DNA from: Rhizobium sp. P40RR-XXII
GTDB taxonomy: Bacteria; Pseudomonadota; Alphaproteobacteria; Rhizobiales; Rhizobiaceae
Reading direction: 5' to 3'
Length of the DNA stretch: 64,000 nucleotides
NCBI RefSeq assembly: GCF_012641405.1
Contig: NZ_JABAII010000009.1
Coordinates: 161,789-225,788 of the forward strand
The notes under the pieces were generated by a model. That model was given only the letters and a program-made list of their open reading frames with translations, did no database searches and was not told the DNA's origin. Both the position numbers and the translations under genes were made by a program. Shown piece after piece: positions 28,369-38,230 of this stretch. Within the stretch, counting starts at the first letter, position 1. The number at the start of each line of letters is the position of its first letter.

Positions 28369-29480
28369 TGGACGACTGTTCCCTCAACATTCTTTGGCCA
28401 TACAGCCTGAGGATCGAGCTTTACGTATGCCACTCCCGGCAGGCCGGTCTTGACCATCTGGATGTATTTGCGAAGCAGGTCTTCCGGGATTTTGGCCTTT
28501 ATACGGAACATGAGTTTCTGGCGCTCGTCGGCCGTCTCGACTGTCTTTGGCGTGAATTGCGCCACATTGTCGACAAACGTCACCTTCGCTGGGATGACGT
28601 ATTTGGGGGCCGCATCGAGCACAAGCCGCACGTCGGCTCCAAGCGCAACGCGGCCCGCCTGATCGGTGGGCAGGAAGAAGGTCATATAGACGTCGCTGAG
28701 ATCGACGAGGTCAAGAACGCGCCCGCCAGCGGCAAGCACCTCGCCCGGCTGGGCAACCTTGTACTGGATACGGCCGGCGAGCGGTGATTTCAGGGTACTG
28801 TCATCGATATCGGCCTGAATGCTCTCTGCGGCGGCACGGGCTGCATCGACCGCAGCCTTGGCATCTATAACTTGCGCGTTCGACGAAGATAGCGCGGCCT
28901 CTGATGCGGCGACCTGAGCCTGCGCTGCCGAAAGCGCGGCCTTCGCAGCAAGGGCTGCGGCTCTGTCGTCGTCCAGAACCTGTTGCGCAGCGGAGTTTGA
29001 CTTAACCAGCTGTTCAGATCTTTTTTCCTTGATCTGCGCGGAATCGAGTTCAGCCTGGCGTTGCGCTACCACCGCATCGGCCGATGTTTTCTCCGCCTGT
29101 CTTTGTTTGACGAGGCTGTTTGCGGTGTCGACACCGACCACTGCCCTCTGTACTTCCGCCAGAGCCTGCCGCGACTGTGCTTCCAGCTGAGCGATATCCA
29201 TATGAGCGAGCACCTGTCCGGCTTGGACGAGGTCGCCCTCATCCACGGTGACATCCTTTATTCGCCCGGCGGCTTTCGTCGAAATGTCGACCTCGACTGC
29301 CTCGATACGGCCGTTTCCGCTCGCAATTCCCGCCGGCTGCCCTTGGCCAGCATATTTTTGCCAAACGACCCAGCCGATGACGCAAACTATCACGCCGATT
29401 ACCAGCCAAACCCAGTTGCGGCGCAGACCGGCTTTTGTCATCCCGGCGACCGATGCTTCAGACGAAATCGACTTATCCAT
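28365..29480 (-). CDS. HlyD-family membrane fusion protein (YhiI-like)
   Basis: A 371-residue periplasmic adaptor. A cytoplasmic N-terminus and one membrane helix (WVWLVIGVIVCVIGWVVW, about residues 23-42) are followed by a lipoyl-type beta segment (GRIEAVEVDISTKAAGRIKD), a long alanine/glutamine-rich coiled-coil hairpin (about residues 110-230), and a beta-barrel end. It is the first gene of the exporter operon and would link the ABC pump to an outer-membrane channel. The 175 bases between this gene and 29656 hold no gene. Confidence 0.9.
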   Translation of the reverse strand: MDKSISSEASVAGMTKAGLRRNWVWLVIGVIVCVIGWVVWQKYAGQGQPAGIASGNGRIEAVEVDISTKAAGRIKDVTVDEGDLVQAGQVLAHMDIAQLEAQSRQALAEVQRAVVGVDTANSLVKQRQAEKTSADAVVAQRQAELDSAQIKEKRSEQLVKSNSAAQQVLDDDRAAALAAKAALSAAQAQVAASEAALSSSNAQVIDAKAAVDAARAAAESIQADIDDSTLKSPLAGRIQYKVAQPGEVLAAGGRVLDLVDLSDVYMTFFLPTDQAGRVALGADVRLVLDAAPKYVIPAKVTFVDNVAQFTPKTVETADERQKLMFRIKAKIPEDLLRKYIQMVKTGLPGVAYVKLDPQAVWPKNVEGTVVQ

Positions 29481-29655
29481 ATGGTGAAACTCTATGTCAT
29501 TGCTAATATAGCGGGATGGTATTGCGATCGAATTTGAAGGACAAAGCTCTTGTCTAAGTCATGTCAACAAAGCTGGCGAGCTCGGGGCCGGCATAGGAAT
29601 GTCCCAGTAGGCGGGAGGCGACGAGGCGCGCTTTGACGCGCCGGGAGACAGCGAT

Positions 29656-30137
29656 CTAGCCGGCTGGTGGCTCGCTTTGCGCGCCGACGGGAAAATTGGC
29701 ATCGATCCGGCCCCAAAGGTCATCGACGGAAATATTGAACTGCTTCAGGACCGCCTCGCTCTGCGGCAGCTCGTAAAGCAGATGCTCGGTATCGACCTCG
29801 CGCTCGCCGGACGACTGGACGGCGCGCTCGGCTGCACGCTGGAGAATTTCCTTCGCCTGCTCGCTGAAATGGTGCTGCGGACCGACCGAATCGTGATCGG
29901 GTCGAGCCAGAGGCACTGAACCTTTGCTTTGGGAGCTTGCGGTCCCCGTATCGAATAAGTTGTCGAACGACCGCCGCGAAAGAGGGATTCCAGGGGCGAT
30001 AGGCCGCGCTGACGTCGCGTCAGCTGCGCATAGTCGTGATCGCAAACGTTCAGCTGCTTCCGCCTGCCGTTCTGGACAACGGCGACGCGCTCGCTGGCAG
30101 GCCGCGCACTGAAAATGTCGGACGTGATTGCTGCCAT
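29656..30137 (-). pseudogene. Clp N-domain protein, frameshifted
   Basis: Starting at ATG 30137 (AGAAGGAAA just upstream), the frame reads MAAITSDIFSARPASERVAV and then CDHDYAQLTRRQRGLSPLES. Near 29965-29980, in a GC-rich run, the downstream homology changes frame to RRSFDNLFDTGTASSQSKG and the Clp N-terminal repeat HHFSEQAKEILQRAAERAVQ, EVDTEHLLYEL, VLKQFNISVDDLW. A single base change would restore one protein of about 160 residues, a small stand-alone Clp N-domain protein of the kind seen next to stress genes in rhizobia. No ATPase domain follows. A FixK/FNR-type site lies 136 bases upstream. Confidence 0.7.
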
Positions 30138-30272
30138 TTCGTTTTCCTTCTCGTGGCGCGGCGTTCCCAGGCAGCAGGAGCCAGGAAGATTCTGGCACCC
30201 ATCCTCGGGAATCCCCGCTTCTGTTGCGAACAAGCAACCGCTCTGACGTGCCGCAAGCTTGCCATGTTGGCA

Positions 30273-30286
30273 CTGATCTTAATCAA
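30273..30286. promoter_or_regulatory. FNR/FixK-type palindrome upstream of the Clp-N gene
   Basis: CTGAT-CTTA-ATCAA matches the FNR/FixK consensus TTGAT-N4-ATCAA at 9 of 10 half-site positions. It is 136 bases before the minus-strand Clp-N start and so could control the Clp-N gene. The remaining 290 bases to the acetate kinase end (30287-30580) show no gene. Confidence 0.5.
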
Positions 30287-30580
30287 TTTGCGATGCATTC
30301 TGATCAATTCGTTGCTGGCGCTGCGAGCCGTTTCCTCGTGGATCGAAGCGGCAAACTGCGGCCGGATAACCTCAATGACTTGGGAGCGGCCAACAGCGCC
30401 TTTTACGAGCGGCAACTGCATCTGCCCGGCGCACCAGCAATTTGGACCGTCGAAAGAACGCCTCAGTAACCTCGCGCTTGATCCAGGCGGTTCTTCAATA
30501 GCCGTTGCACTAGGCGTGTATTGGCGACCGCCAGACGAAGCAGCGTCTGAACGGCGCGCCACCGTAAAATGTGCTTCAAT

Positions 30581-31825
30581 CTATCCATTCGTTGGCCGGC
30601 TTCTGTCGAGACCCGGCAGGAAAGCCGCGGCAGGCGCTCTTGCCGACCGGTCAAGCGCTTCCGTCGTGTGAAGTGCAATCATTCGCTCCTCGTCGGTTGG
30701 TAAAACACGGATAATCACACGGCTTTCAGCCGTACTGATAATCGCGTCATGACGGGCATTGGCATCTTGGTCGACTGCAACATCCAGCCAGGCAAGCCGT
30801 TCACAAACCAGACGGCGAATTTCCACGGCGTTCTCGCCGATACCGGCAGTGAAGATGAAACCATCTAAGCCGCCCATAGAGCTCACAAGCGCGCCGGCTT
30901 CACGGGCAATGTGGTAGCAAAACAGCTCGACAGCTTCGATCGCGTGCGGATTATCGCTGCCGAGAAGCTCGCGCATGTCGCTGGAGATTCCGGATACACC
31001 GAGCAAGCCGGATTGATCGTAAAGGAGATGGGATAAGGCTGCCGGCGTCATACCGTGATGTTGGAGCAAATAGAGCAAAACGCCGGGGTCGATAGATCCG
31101 CAGCGCGTCCCCATGACCAGTCCGTCCAGCGCGGTGAAGCCCATGGTCGTATCGATGCTACGCCCGCCCTTGATAGCGCACAGGCTGGCGCCGTTGCCGA
31201 GATGAGCGACGATGATCTTGCCGGCGGCGAGAGCCGGATCGATCTCTGCCAGACGTCGGGCGATAAACTCATAGGAAATGCCGTGGAAGCCATAGCGCTT
31301 GACGCCCTCGGCGCTAAGGGCACGCGGTATGGCAAGCCGTGATGCGACCGGCGGCTGGTCATGATGAAACGCCGTGTCGAAACACGCCACCTGCGCAAGC
31401 TGCGGCCGCACCGCAGCGACGGCTTCGATGGCCGCCAGGTTATGCGGCTGATGCAGCGGCGCCAATGGGATCAATGCTTTCAAGGCTCCGAGCAGCGAAG
31501 GCGTCACACGAACCGGCCGATAGAACTGCGCACCGCCATGAACCACGCGGTGACCTGCGCCAATCAGCTCAGCGTCACCGAGATGCTCGTCGATCCAGTC
31601 GAGCAATTGCCTGAAAAAATCTTCATGCCCAAGACCCGAACCGTTTTCCCAGCGGTGCTCCGTCAGAACCCTGCCGCTCATGTCTTTCGCAATGAGGTGC
31701 GGCGCTGTCCCGATACCCTCGATCTTGCCGTGGACCTTTTGATCTAGCGCAATGCCATCATGGCTGAACACTGCAAACTTCAGGCTTGATGAGCCTGCGT
31801 TCAATGTGATGAGGGCTTTAGTCAT
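30581..31825 (-). CDS. ackA: Acetate kinase
   Basis: A 414-residue acetate kinase, which converts acetyl phosphate and ADP to acetate and ATP. NAGSSSLKFAVF near the N-terminus, GHRVVHGG, FDTAFHHDQPP and HLGNGASLCAI (ATPase-fold motifs) are all present, and the length is slightly above the usual 400 because of a basic, proline-rich C-terminus. It is divergent from the phosphoketolase gene with 138 bases between the starts. Phosphoketolase makes acetyl phosphate, so the two form a short ATP-yielding route to acetate. Confidence 0.95.
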   Translation of the reverse strand: MTKALITLNAGSSSLKFAVFSHDGIALDQKVHGKIEGIGTAPHLIAKDMSGRVLTEHRWENGSGLGHEDFFRQLLDWIDEHLGDAELIGAGHRVVHGGAQFYRPVRVTPSLLGALKALIPLAPLHQPHNLAAIEAVAAVRPQLAQVACFDTAFHHDQPPVASRLAIPRALSAEGVKRYGFHGISYEFIARRLAEIDPALAAGKIIVAHLGNGASLCAIKGGRSIDTTMGFTALDGLVMGTRCGSIDPGVLLYLLQHHGMTPAALSHLLYDQSGLLGVSGISSDMRELLGSDNPHAIEAVELFCYHIAREAGALVSSMGGLDGFIFTAGIGENAVEIRRLVCERLAWLDVAVDQDANARHDAIISTAESRVIIRVLPTDEERMIALHTTEALDRSARAPAAAFLPGLDRSRPTNG

Positions 31826-31963
31826 TCAAACACCGTGAGAAAATCGTCACTGCCGGTAGGCCATTTTCTGTCAAACAGAAACTGACATCACCGGATAACG
31901 GTTTAAAAGTCTGTCTCACAAAAAGGCTACGTTTCGATCGCGTCAATAGGTTGAGGTTGAATA

Positions 31964-34336
31964 ATGAATACGCTTTTTGAGAACCACCTTCCAGCGATAC
32001 CGCAAGACGAATTGCTCAGGATGCACGCTTGGTGGCGAGCGGCGAACTATCTCAATGTCGGACAGATCTATCTCCGCGCCAATCCGCTGCTCAAGGAAAA
32101 GCTGACGGTCGAGCATATCAAGCCCCGCCTGCTCGGCCATTGGGGCACCTCTCCCGGCCTCAACCTCGTCTATGTTCATCTCAACCGGCTGATCAAGAAG
32201 TACGATCTCGATACGATCTACATGGCCGGTCCCGGCCATGGCGGCCCGGCGATCATCGCCAATGTCTGGCTGGAAGGCAGCTACAGCGAATTCTATCCCG
32301 AGATCACCAATGACGAAACCGGCATGCTAAAGCTGTTTCGACAGTTTTCGACGCCGGGCGGCATCCCCAGCCACGTCAGTGTGCCGACACCTGGCTCGAT
32401 TCATGAAGGCGGCGAACTTGGTTATGTCCTGCTCCACGCCTTCGGGGCCGTCATGGACAATTCCGATCTGCTCGTCGCGGCCGTCGTTGGCGACGGTGAG
32501 TCCGAAACAGGCCCGCTAGCGGGCAGCTGGAAGAGCATCGATTTCATCAACCCGAAGCGGGACGGCGCAGTGTTGCCGATCCTGCATCTCAACGGTTACA
32601 AGATCTCCGGCCCGACCGTCTGGGCGCGCCATAGCGACGAAGATCTGAGAAAATTTTTCGAGGGTCAGGGTTACGCGCCATGTTTCGTGGAAGGCGACGA
32701 TCCGATGATCGTGCATCAGAGCTTCGGCGCGGCGATGGAAAAAGCCGTCCTTGCGATCCGCGCCATTCAGAAGGCTGCCCGTGAGGATGGTGCCGACGAG
32801 CGGCCTCGGTGGCCACTGATCGTATTGCGAACACCAAAGGGATGGACCGGTCCGAAGATTGTCGACGGTATCCAGGTCGAAGGCACGTTCCGCTCGCATC
32901 AGGTGCCAGTCGCCGATATCCTGATCAATCCAGAGCATCTTCATATCCTCGAAGCCTGGATGCGGAGCTACAAGCCGGAGGAGCTCTTTGACGACCACGG
33001 CGCCTTCCGCCCGGAATATGCCGCTCTGGCGCCTGAGGGCAAACGACGCATGGGGTCGAACCCGCAGAGCAATGGCGGCGAGCTTACGCAGGCGCTCAAG
33101 CTGCCGAACTTTGAAGAGTTTCAAGTCAAGTTCGAGCAGCGCGCCCGGGAGCGCCTCGGATCGACGCAGATCTTGGGAAGCTATATCAGGGAAATCTATC
33201 GGAACAATCCGACGAACTTCCGCCTGTTTTGTCCCGACGAGACGAACTCGAACCGCCTCGGCGCTGTCTTCGACGTCTCCGACCGCGGCCTCATGAGCGA
33301 GATACGACCCGGCGATGATCACATCTCTCATGACGGCCGGGTCATGGAAGTGCTCAGCGAGCATTGCTGCCATGGCTGGCTCGAGGGCTATAACCTCACC
33401 GGCCGCCATGGTCTGTTCGCGACCTACGAAGCCTTTGCAATGATCGTGGATTCGATGGCGATGCAGCATGCCAAATGGATCGAGCACGCCGAACGCGTCT
33501 CCTGGCGCGCGCCGATCCCATCACTAAACTATCTCTTGACGTCAACCTGTTGGCGCAACGACCACAACGGTTTCAGTCATCAGGGGCCCGGTTTCATCGA
33601 CACGATTATTCATCGCAAGCCGGCAGTGGCCCGCGTCTACCTACCGCCGGACGCCAATTGCCTGCTGTCGGTGGCCGACCACTGCTTTACCAGCCGCAAC
33701 TATCTGAACCTCATCGTCATCGACAAGCAGCCACAATTGCAATGGCTGACGATGGAAGAGGCAAAGGCCCATTGCGCCAAGGGCGCAGGCGTCTGGGACA
33801 TGTACAGCAACCAGCCGGACGAGCCAGATATCGTGCTCGCCTGCGCCGGCGACATCCCGACCCAGGAAACGATCGCCGCCGCCTGGCTGCTGCGGCGCTA
33901 TGCCCCCGATCTCAAGGTGCGCGTCGCCAATGTCGTCGACCTAATGCGGCTATGCTCCTCAGCCCGGCATCCGCACGGCATGAGTGATACGGAATTCACC
34001 GGGATTTTCACGACAAAAGCACCGGTGATCTTCGCCTTCCACGGCTACCCCGGCGTGATCCACGATCTCTTGCACGGCCGGGAAGCACACGATCAGTTTC
34101 ACGTGCGCGGCTATCTGGAGGAAGGAACGACAACCACCCCATTCGATATGGTCGTGCTCAATCGCATCAGCCGGCTACATCTATGCCTCGACGTGCTGCG
34201 CTATGTACCTGACCTACTGGTCAAAAGCCCCGAGCTGGCCGTCCATTGCAAGTCTCTCTTAGAAGAGCATGACCGGTACATCCGGGAGCATTTCGATGAC
34301 CTTCCGGAAATTAGGGACTGGGTCTGGTCGGACTGA
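31964..34336 (+). CDS. xfp: Phosphoketolase (xylulose-5-phosphate/fructose-6-phosphate)
   Basis: A 790-residue thiamine-diphosphate enzyme of normal length. Motifs include LGHWGTSPGLN, GPGHGGPAI, YSEFYPEIT and GDGESETGPLAGSWKS (ThDP/Mg binding), with a C-terminal domain containing DMYSNQPDEPDIVLACAGD. It splits xylulose 5-phosphate or fructose 6-phosphate into acetyl phosphate plus a triose or tetrose phosphate without NAD reduction. Divergent acetate kinase completes the pathway. No perfect FNR site was found in the short shared promoter region. Confidence 0.96.
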   Translation: MNTLFENHLPAIPQDELLRMHAWWRAANYLNVGQIYLRANPLLKEKLTVEHIKPRLLGHWGTSPGLNLVYVHLNRLIKKYDLDTIYMAGPGHGGPAIIANVWLEGSYSEFYPEITNDETGMLKLFRQFSTPGGIPSHVSVPTPGSIHEGGELGYVLLHAFGAVMDNSDLLVAAVVGDGESETGPLAGSWKSIDFINPKRDGAVLPILHLNGYKISGPTVWARHSDEDLRKFFEGQGYAPCFVEGDDPMIVHQSFGAAMEKAVLAIRAIQKAAREDGADERPRWPLIVLRTPKGWTGPKIVDGIQVEGTFRSHQVPVADILINPEHLHILEAWMRSYKPEELFDDHGAFRPEYAALAPEGKRRMGSNPQSNGGELTQALKLPNFEEFQVKFEQRARERLGSTQILGSYIREIYRNNPTNFRLFCPDETNSNRLGAVFDVSDRGLMSEIRPGDDHISHDGRVMEVLSEHCCHGWLEGYNLTGRHGLFATYEAFAMIVDSMAMQHAKWIEHAERVSWRAPIPSLNYLLTSTCWRNDHNGFSHQGPGFIDTIIHRKPAVARVYLPPDANCLLSVADHCFTSRNYLNLIVIDKQPQLQWLTMEEAKAHCAKGAGVWDMYSNQPDEPDIVLACAGDIPTQETIAAAWLLRRYAPDLKVRVANVVDLMRLCSSARHPHGMSDTEFTGIFTTKAPVIFAFHGYPGVIHDLLHGREAHDQFHVRGYLEEGTTTTPFDMVVLNRISRLHLCLDVLRYVPDLLVKSPELAVHCKSLLEEHDRYIREHFDDLPEIRDWVWSD

Positions 34337-34883
34337 TGAAAGAGTCTTTGCTGGCCTTTTCGGGATGGGTGTGGCCTACCGCGACTGGCGGAACAGTTTT
34401 GCCAATATCTTCATGCTCCCCTGTTTGCTTTCGTCGACCAGCGACGACAGCGCTCAGGGCCGGACAAAACTTCTGTCTTCGAACTGCGATTGATCGTCAT
34501 AATGGGCACATTACTCCTCACACTTAACAAGTGGGAGACCGTGACCGGGGATTTATGGGGCCACTACACCCACGAAGAGCACGCGAGCGTTGAAATCCGC
34601 TTTCTTCGGAGCCTCGGTTACACTTTATGAAATCGGTAAGTTTGCCGCCTTCTTCATGAAAGAAGAAATCCTGGGTCTGGTTACCGGGAGGCCGATATGC
34701 AGATAGCCATATTCCGCGGTCGAGACAGGCGCGGTTTCGTCCCGTGGAAGATGCCTGTAAACCCAAAGGGCACCTATTGGCAGCGCTAATCGCTCGATTG
34801 ACGTCCGCTTTCGACTTAATCGGCGTTTTCTCCCGCGCGACGTCCCGGGACTGAAAGAGGTCCACCGCAATGAATCGCGAGTT
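34337..34883. other. Intergenic stretch without recognisable gene
   Basis: About 550 bases between phosphoketolase and the P-type ATPase. Short open frames are present on both strands but none has a family signature, a convincing start and ribosome site, or consistent coding character. A plus-strand peptide near 34600-34720 (containing FAAFFMKEEILGLVTG) looks slightly protein-like but could not be assigned. Confidence 0.5.
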
Positions 34884-34897
34884 TTGACTGGCGTCAA
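34884..34897. promoter_or_regulatory. Perfect FNR/FixK-type palindrome upstream of the P-type ATPase
   Basis: TTGAC-TGGC-GTCAA is an exact dyad and fits TTGAY-N4-RTCAA. It ends 54 bases before the ATG of the cation ATPase at 34952, a position where an activator at about -41 would leave a short leader. Confidence 0.6.
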
Positions 34898-34951
34898 TGA
34901 AGCACTGGGATCGGCCGGCTAACATCAGTTGTATTCACGAGATCAATTGAT

Positions 34952-37525
34952 ATGAACGCTCCGCTTAGAAGTCGGGATTCCGCAAACCAAAATTCAATGA
35001 TTCCGGCCTCGCCTTTTTGGTCGAAGACCGAAGACGTTCTAGTGGAAGATCTTCGTTCGCGGATAACCGGTCTTTCGCCTGAAGAGGGAACTTCCCGGTT
35101 AAAAGCCCACGGACCGAACACAGTTCTCGCTGTGACGCACACGAATGCCCTTCACATTCTGCTGCGCCAATTCCTGAATCCCCTCGTTCTCATTCTTATC
35201 TTTGCCGCGACGGTATCATCACTGGTTGGGGAGATGCATGACGCCATCATCATCAGCGTCATCGTCCTTGCGAGCTGCCTGCTCGGCTTTTCCCAGGAAT
35301 ATGGAGCGACGAAGGCGCTGGAGGCGTTGAAGAAAAGCATTTCGTTGTCCGCGACAGTTGTAAGGGGCGGAATAGAAATCCTCGTCCCGGCAAGTACAAT
35401 CGTCCCGGGTGACATCATCAAGCTTGCGGCCGGCAGTCTTGTGCCGGCCGATGGTATGATCCTTTGGTCGCGCGACTTGAGTGTCAGCGAGGCCACTCTG
35501 ACGGGCGAGACCTTCCCGGTCGGGAAGATGGCCGGCGTTTGTCCACCCGAGGCTCCGATCGCTGCTAGGTCCAATTGCGTTTTCACCGGCACATCGGTTC
35601 GCAGCGGTACGGCAACTGTCATCGCTGTCGAAACAGGTGGACGCACCGAGTATGCAACCATCGCTGGAGCAATCGCGAAACAGATACCCGAAACGGACTT
35701 TTCACGAGGTATACGCCGCTTCGGCTATTTGATGACACGCATCATGTTGGTGATCGTCATTAGCGTGTTTGTTGCCAACCTGCTCCTTCATCGGCCGTTG
35801 ATCGACTCTCTCCTATTTTCTCTGGCGTTGGCGGTCGGCCTCACTCCGGAGCTTCTGCCGGCGATCATCAGCATGACGCTTGCCCGCGGCGCGCGCGCCA
35901 TGGCCGCCGGCGGCGTCATCGTTCGCCGGCTGGACGCCATTGAAAATCTCGGGAGCATGAACCTTCTATGCACCGACAAGACCGGCACGCTGACGGAAGG
36001 CATCATAAAACTCGATGATTGCGTCGACCCCGGCGGCATGCACTCGCAACATGTCCACTTACTCGCCGTTTTGAACGCATCGTTGCAGGCGGGCCTCAAA
36101 AACCCGCTCGACGATGCTATACTGGCGTCCGGCGAGATTGGCGCAGATCTGAAAGCCTTCGTGAAGAAAGACGAGATTCCATATGATTTCATGCGCAAAC
36201 GGTTGTCGGTCATCGTGGATGAGGCCGGCCAGGATGCGATGTTGGTCTGCAAGGGCGCCGTCGTCAATATTCTTTCCGTGTGTACCACCGTCAGATCAGG
36301 CGATGCTACCGAATCCCTCAACGAAGAGCAGCGCCTGCAAATCGACACGCGCTATCGCGATTGGGGCGAGAACGGCATTCGAGTGATCGCAATCGCCACC
36401 CGGTGCTTCGTAGAGAGCAAGGAATCCTATGACGTGGGCGACGAATGCGAACTTTGCCTCGAAGGCTTTCTCCTGTTTCTTGACCCACCGAAGGCAGGAA
36501 TTAACAATGCCCTAGCAGGATTGAGACATCGTGGTATCGGCATCAAGATCATATCCGGGGACAACCGCTACATCGTCAAGCACCTGGCCGACACGATCGG
36601 GCTAAGGACGAAACGTGTTTTGACTGGCGCGGAACTGGTATCGATGAGCAGTGATGCATTGTTCGCCCGTGCGCCCAAAACAGATCTGTTTGTCGAGATT
36701 GATCCCAACCAGAAAGAGCTCATTATCAAGGCGCTGCGGCGGTCCGACCATGTGGTCGGATATATGGGCGACGGCATCAACGACGCTCCAGCCCTTCATG
36801 AGGCCGACGTCGGCATTTCTGTCGACGGCGCAGTCGATGTCGCCCGGGAGGCTGCGGATCTCGTCCTGTTGCGACAAGACCTCAACGTGCTGATCCGCGG
36901 TGTGGACGATGGTCGGAGAACCTTTGCCAATACCATGAAATACATATCGATCGCGACGAGCGCGAACTTCGGCAACATGATCAGCATGGCGATCGCCTCG
37001 CTGTTCCTCCCATTCCTGCCACTGCTCGCTAAGCAGATCCTACTCAACAACCTGCTTGCCGACATTCCATCTATGGCAATCGCCACGGATAGGGTCGATC
37101 GACAGCAAGTGCGGCGTCCGCGGCGATGGGACATTCGTGGCATCCAAAGATTTATGATCTTCTTTGGCCCGGTCAGTTCGTTGTTCGATTTCGTGACGTT
37201 CGGATTTCTGTTGTTTGTCGTCAACGTAACAACCAGTCAGTTCCGCACGGCCTGGTTTGTCGAATCACTCATTACACAGCTCGTGACCATGCTGATCGTT
37301 CGCACGACCCTGGCGGCATGGAAAGATGGACCGGGGCCTCTACTCCTTTGGTCGACGGCAATCATCACCCTCATCGCCCTCGTGCTCCCCTATTTTCCGC
37401 TGGTTGCGGGCATATTCGATTTCACGCCGCTGCCCATTCCGTTGTTGGGAGGGCTGATCGCGATCTCGGCAATCTACGCCGCCGCGCTCGAGCTGGTGAA
37501 GCGATTCTATTTCCGACAGGGATGA
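34952..37525 (+). CDS. P-type cation ATPase, magnesium-transporter (MgtA/B) type
   Basis: An 857-residue P-type ATPase of the IIIB-like group. A cytoplasmic cation-ATPase N-terminus (LRSRITGLSPEEGTSRLKAH) precedes membrane helices 1-2; TGET is at residues 184-187; the phosphorylated Asp342 is in CTDKTGTLTEG; GDGINDAPAL marks the hinge; and six hydrophobic segments form the C-terminus. MgtA/MgtB proteins import Mg2+. The FNR/FixK-type site upstream and the hypoxia-type neighbours suggest a role under low oxygen instead of, or in addition to, Mg limitation. The exact ion is not proven by sequence. Confidence 0.85.
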   Translation: MNAPLRSRDSANQNSMIPASPFWSKTEDVLVEDLRSRITGLSPEEGTSRLKAHGPNTVLAVTHTNALHILLRQFLNPLVLILIFAATVSSLVGEMHDAIIISVIVLASCLLGFSQEYGATKALEALKKSISLSATVVRGGIEILVPASTIVPGDIIKLAAGSLVPADGMILWSRDLSVSEATLTGETFPVGKMAGVCPPEAPIAARSNCVFTGTSVRSGTATVIAVETGGRTEYATIAGAIAKQIPETDFSRGIRRFGYLMTRIMLVIVISVFVANLLLHRPLIDSLLFSLALAVGLTPELLPAIISMTLARGARAMAAGGVIVRRLDAIENLGSMNLLCTDKTGTLTEGIIKLDDCVDPGGMHSQHVHLLAVLNASLQAGLKNPLDDAILASGEIGADLKAFVKKDEIPYDFMRKRLSVIVDEAGQDAMLVCKGAVVNILSVCTTVRSGDATESLNEEQRLQIDTRYRDWGENGIRVIAIATRCFVESKESYDVGDECELCLEGFLLFLDPPKAGINNALAGLRHRGIGIKIISGDNRYIVKHLADTIGLRTKRVLTGAELVSMSSDALFARAPKTDLFVEIDPNQKELIIKALRRSDHVVGYMGDGINDAPALHEADVGISVDGAVDVAREAADLVLLRQDLNVLIRGVDDGRRTFANTMKYISIATSANFGNMISMAIASLFLPFLPLLAKQILLNNLLADIPSMAIATDRVDRQQVRRPRRWDIRGIQRFMIFFGPVSSLFDFVTFGFLLFVVNVTTSQFRTAWFVESLITQLVTMLIVRTTLAAWKDGPGPLLLWSTAIITLIALVLPYFPLVAGIFDFTPLPIPLLGGLIAISAIYAAALELVKRFYFRQG

Positions 37526-37554
37526 AGGTGTCGGCGGGACGGCAAGACCCGTTG

Positions 37555-38216
37555 TCATATCGGGTAGCTTGCCTCGGGCACCAATACCGCTGCCCCGACG
37601 AGACGCCCGGCACGTAGATCGGCGAGCACCTCGTTGGCCCTCTTGAGTGGATAGGTCGTGGTGTGGGTTCGCACGCCTATCATCTGGTCGATCGGGAAAA
37701 ATTCGACCGCGTCCGCGCGCGTCAAATTGGCGACCGAAACGAGCTCGCGCTCCCCCCAACAAAGAACGGCATAGGGCATCGGCGGTATGTCGCTCATGTG
37801 AATTCCGCCGCACACAACTACCCCAGCCTTGCGAACCGCCTTAAGCGCTGTCGGCACTAGATCGCCGCCGGGTGCGAAGATGATGGTTGCGTCGAGCGGC
37901 ACCGGAGCACTCTCTTCAGATGAGCCCGTCCATGCCGCGCCAAGCCCGAGCGCAAACTGCTGCGCCGCTTGGTCACCGGGGCGTGTAAACGCATAAACGT
38001 CGCGGCTCTGCCGATGCAGATTTGGATGAGGATATGCGCGGCGGCGGCTCCGAGGCTGAAGAGACCGATACACTTGCCGTCGTCGGCCTTATTGAGCGAA
38101 CGCAAAGGATGCGTCGGCCACAACAGCGTCGTGAAGCCGCCGTCGCGGGTGTAGCCGGTGAATTGGGGCCGGTCATACTCAGTCTGGGGGAGGGAGTTGT
38201 CGATCCTCTCGATCAT
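37555..38216 (-). pseudogene. Zinc-type alcohol dehydrogenase, truncated and frameshifted
   Basis: The minus strand from 38216 carries YDRPQFTGYTRDGGFTTLLW and KADDGKCIGLFSLGAAAAHI, then the next frame continues with SRDVYAFTRPGDQAAQQFAL, LGAAWTGSSEESAPVPLDA, AGVVVCGGIHMSDIPPMPY, and VSVANLTRADAVEFF to a normal C-terminus. The frame switch lies near 38030. The N-terminal catalytic domain with the zinc-ligand region is missing, and parts of the middle are deleted. It is the cofactor-binding half of an AdhP-like medium-chain dehydrogenase and cannot be active. Related intact genes often sit next to ackA in rhizobial hypoxia clusters. Confidence 0.75.
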
Positions 38217-38230
38217 GTGTCCGGAGCTTA

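Noticed and set aside
30463..30678. Minus-strand frame overlapping the end of ackA
   Set aside because: Basic, low-information sequence overlapping a real gene in another frame.
34493..34508. TTGATCGTCATAAT as a second FNR site before the P-ATPase
   Set aside because: The right half matches only 3 of 5 positions, and a perfect site lies closer to the gene.
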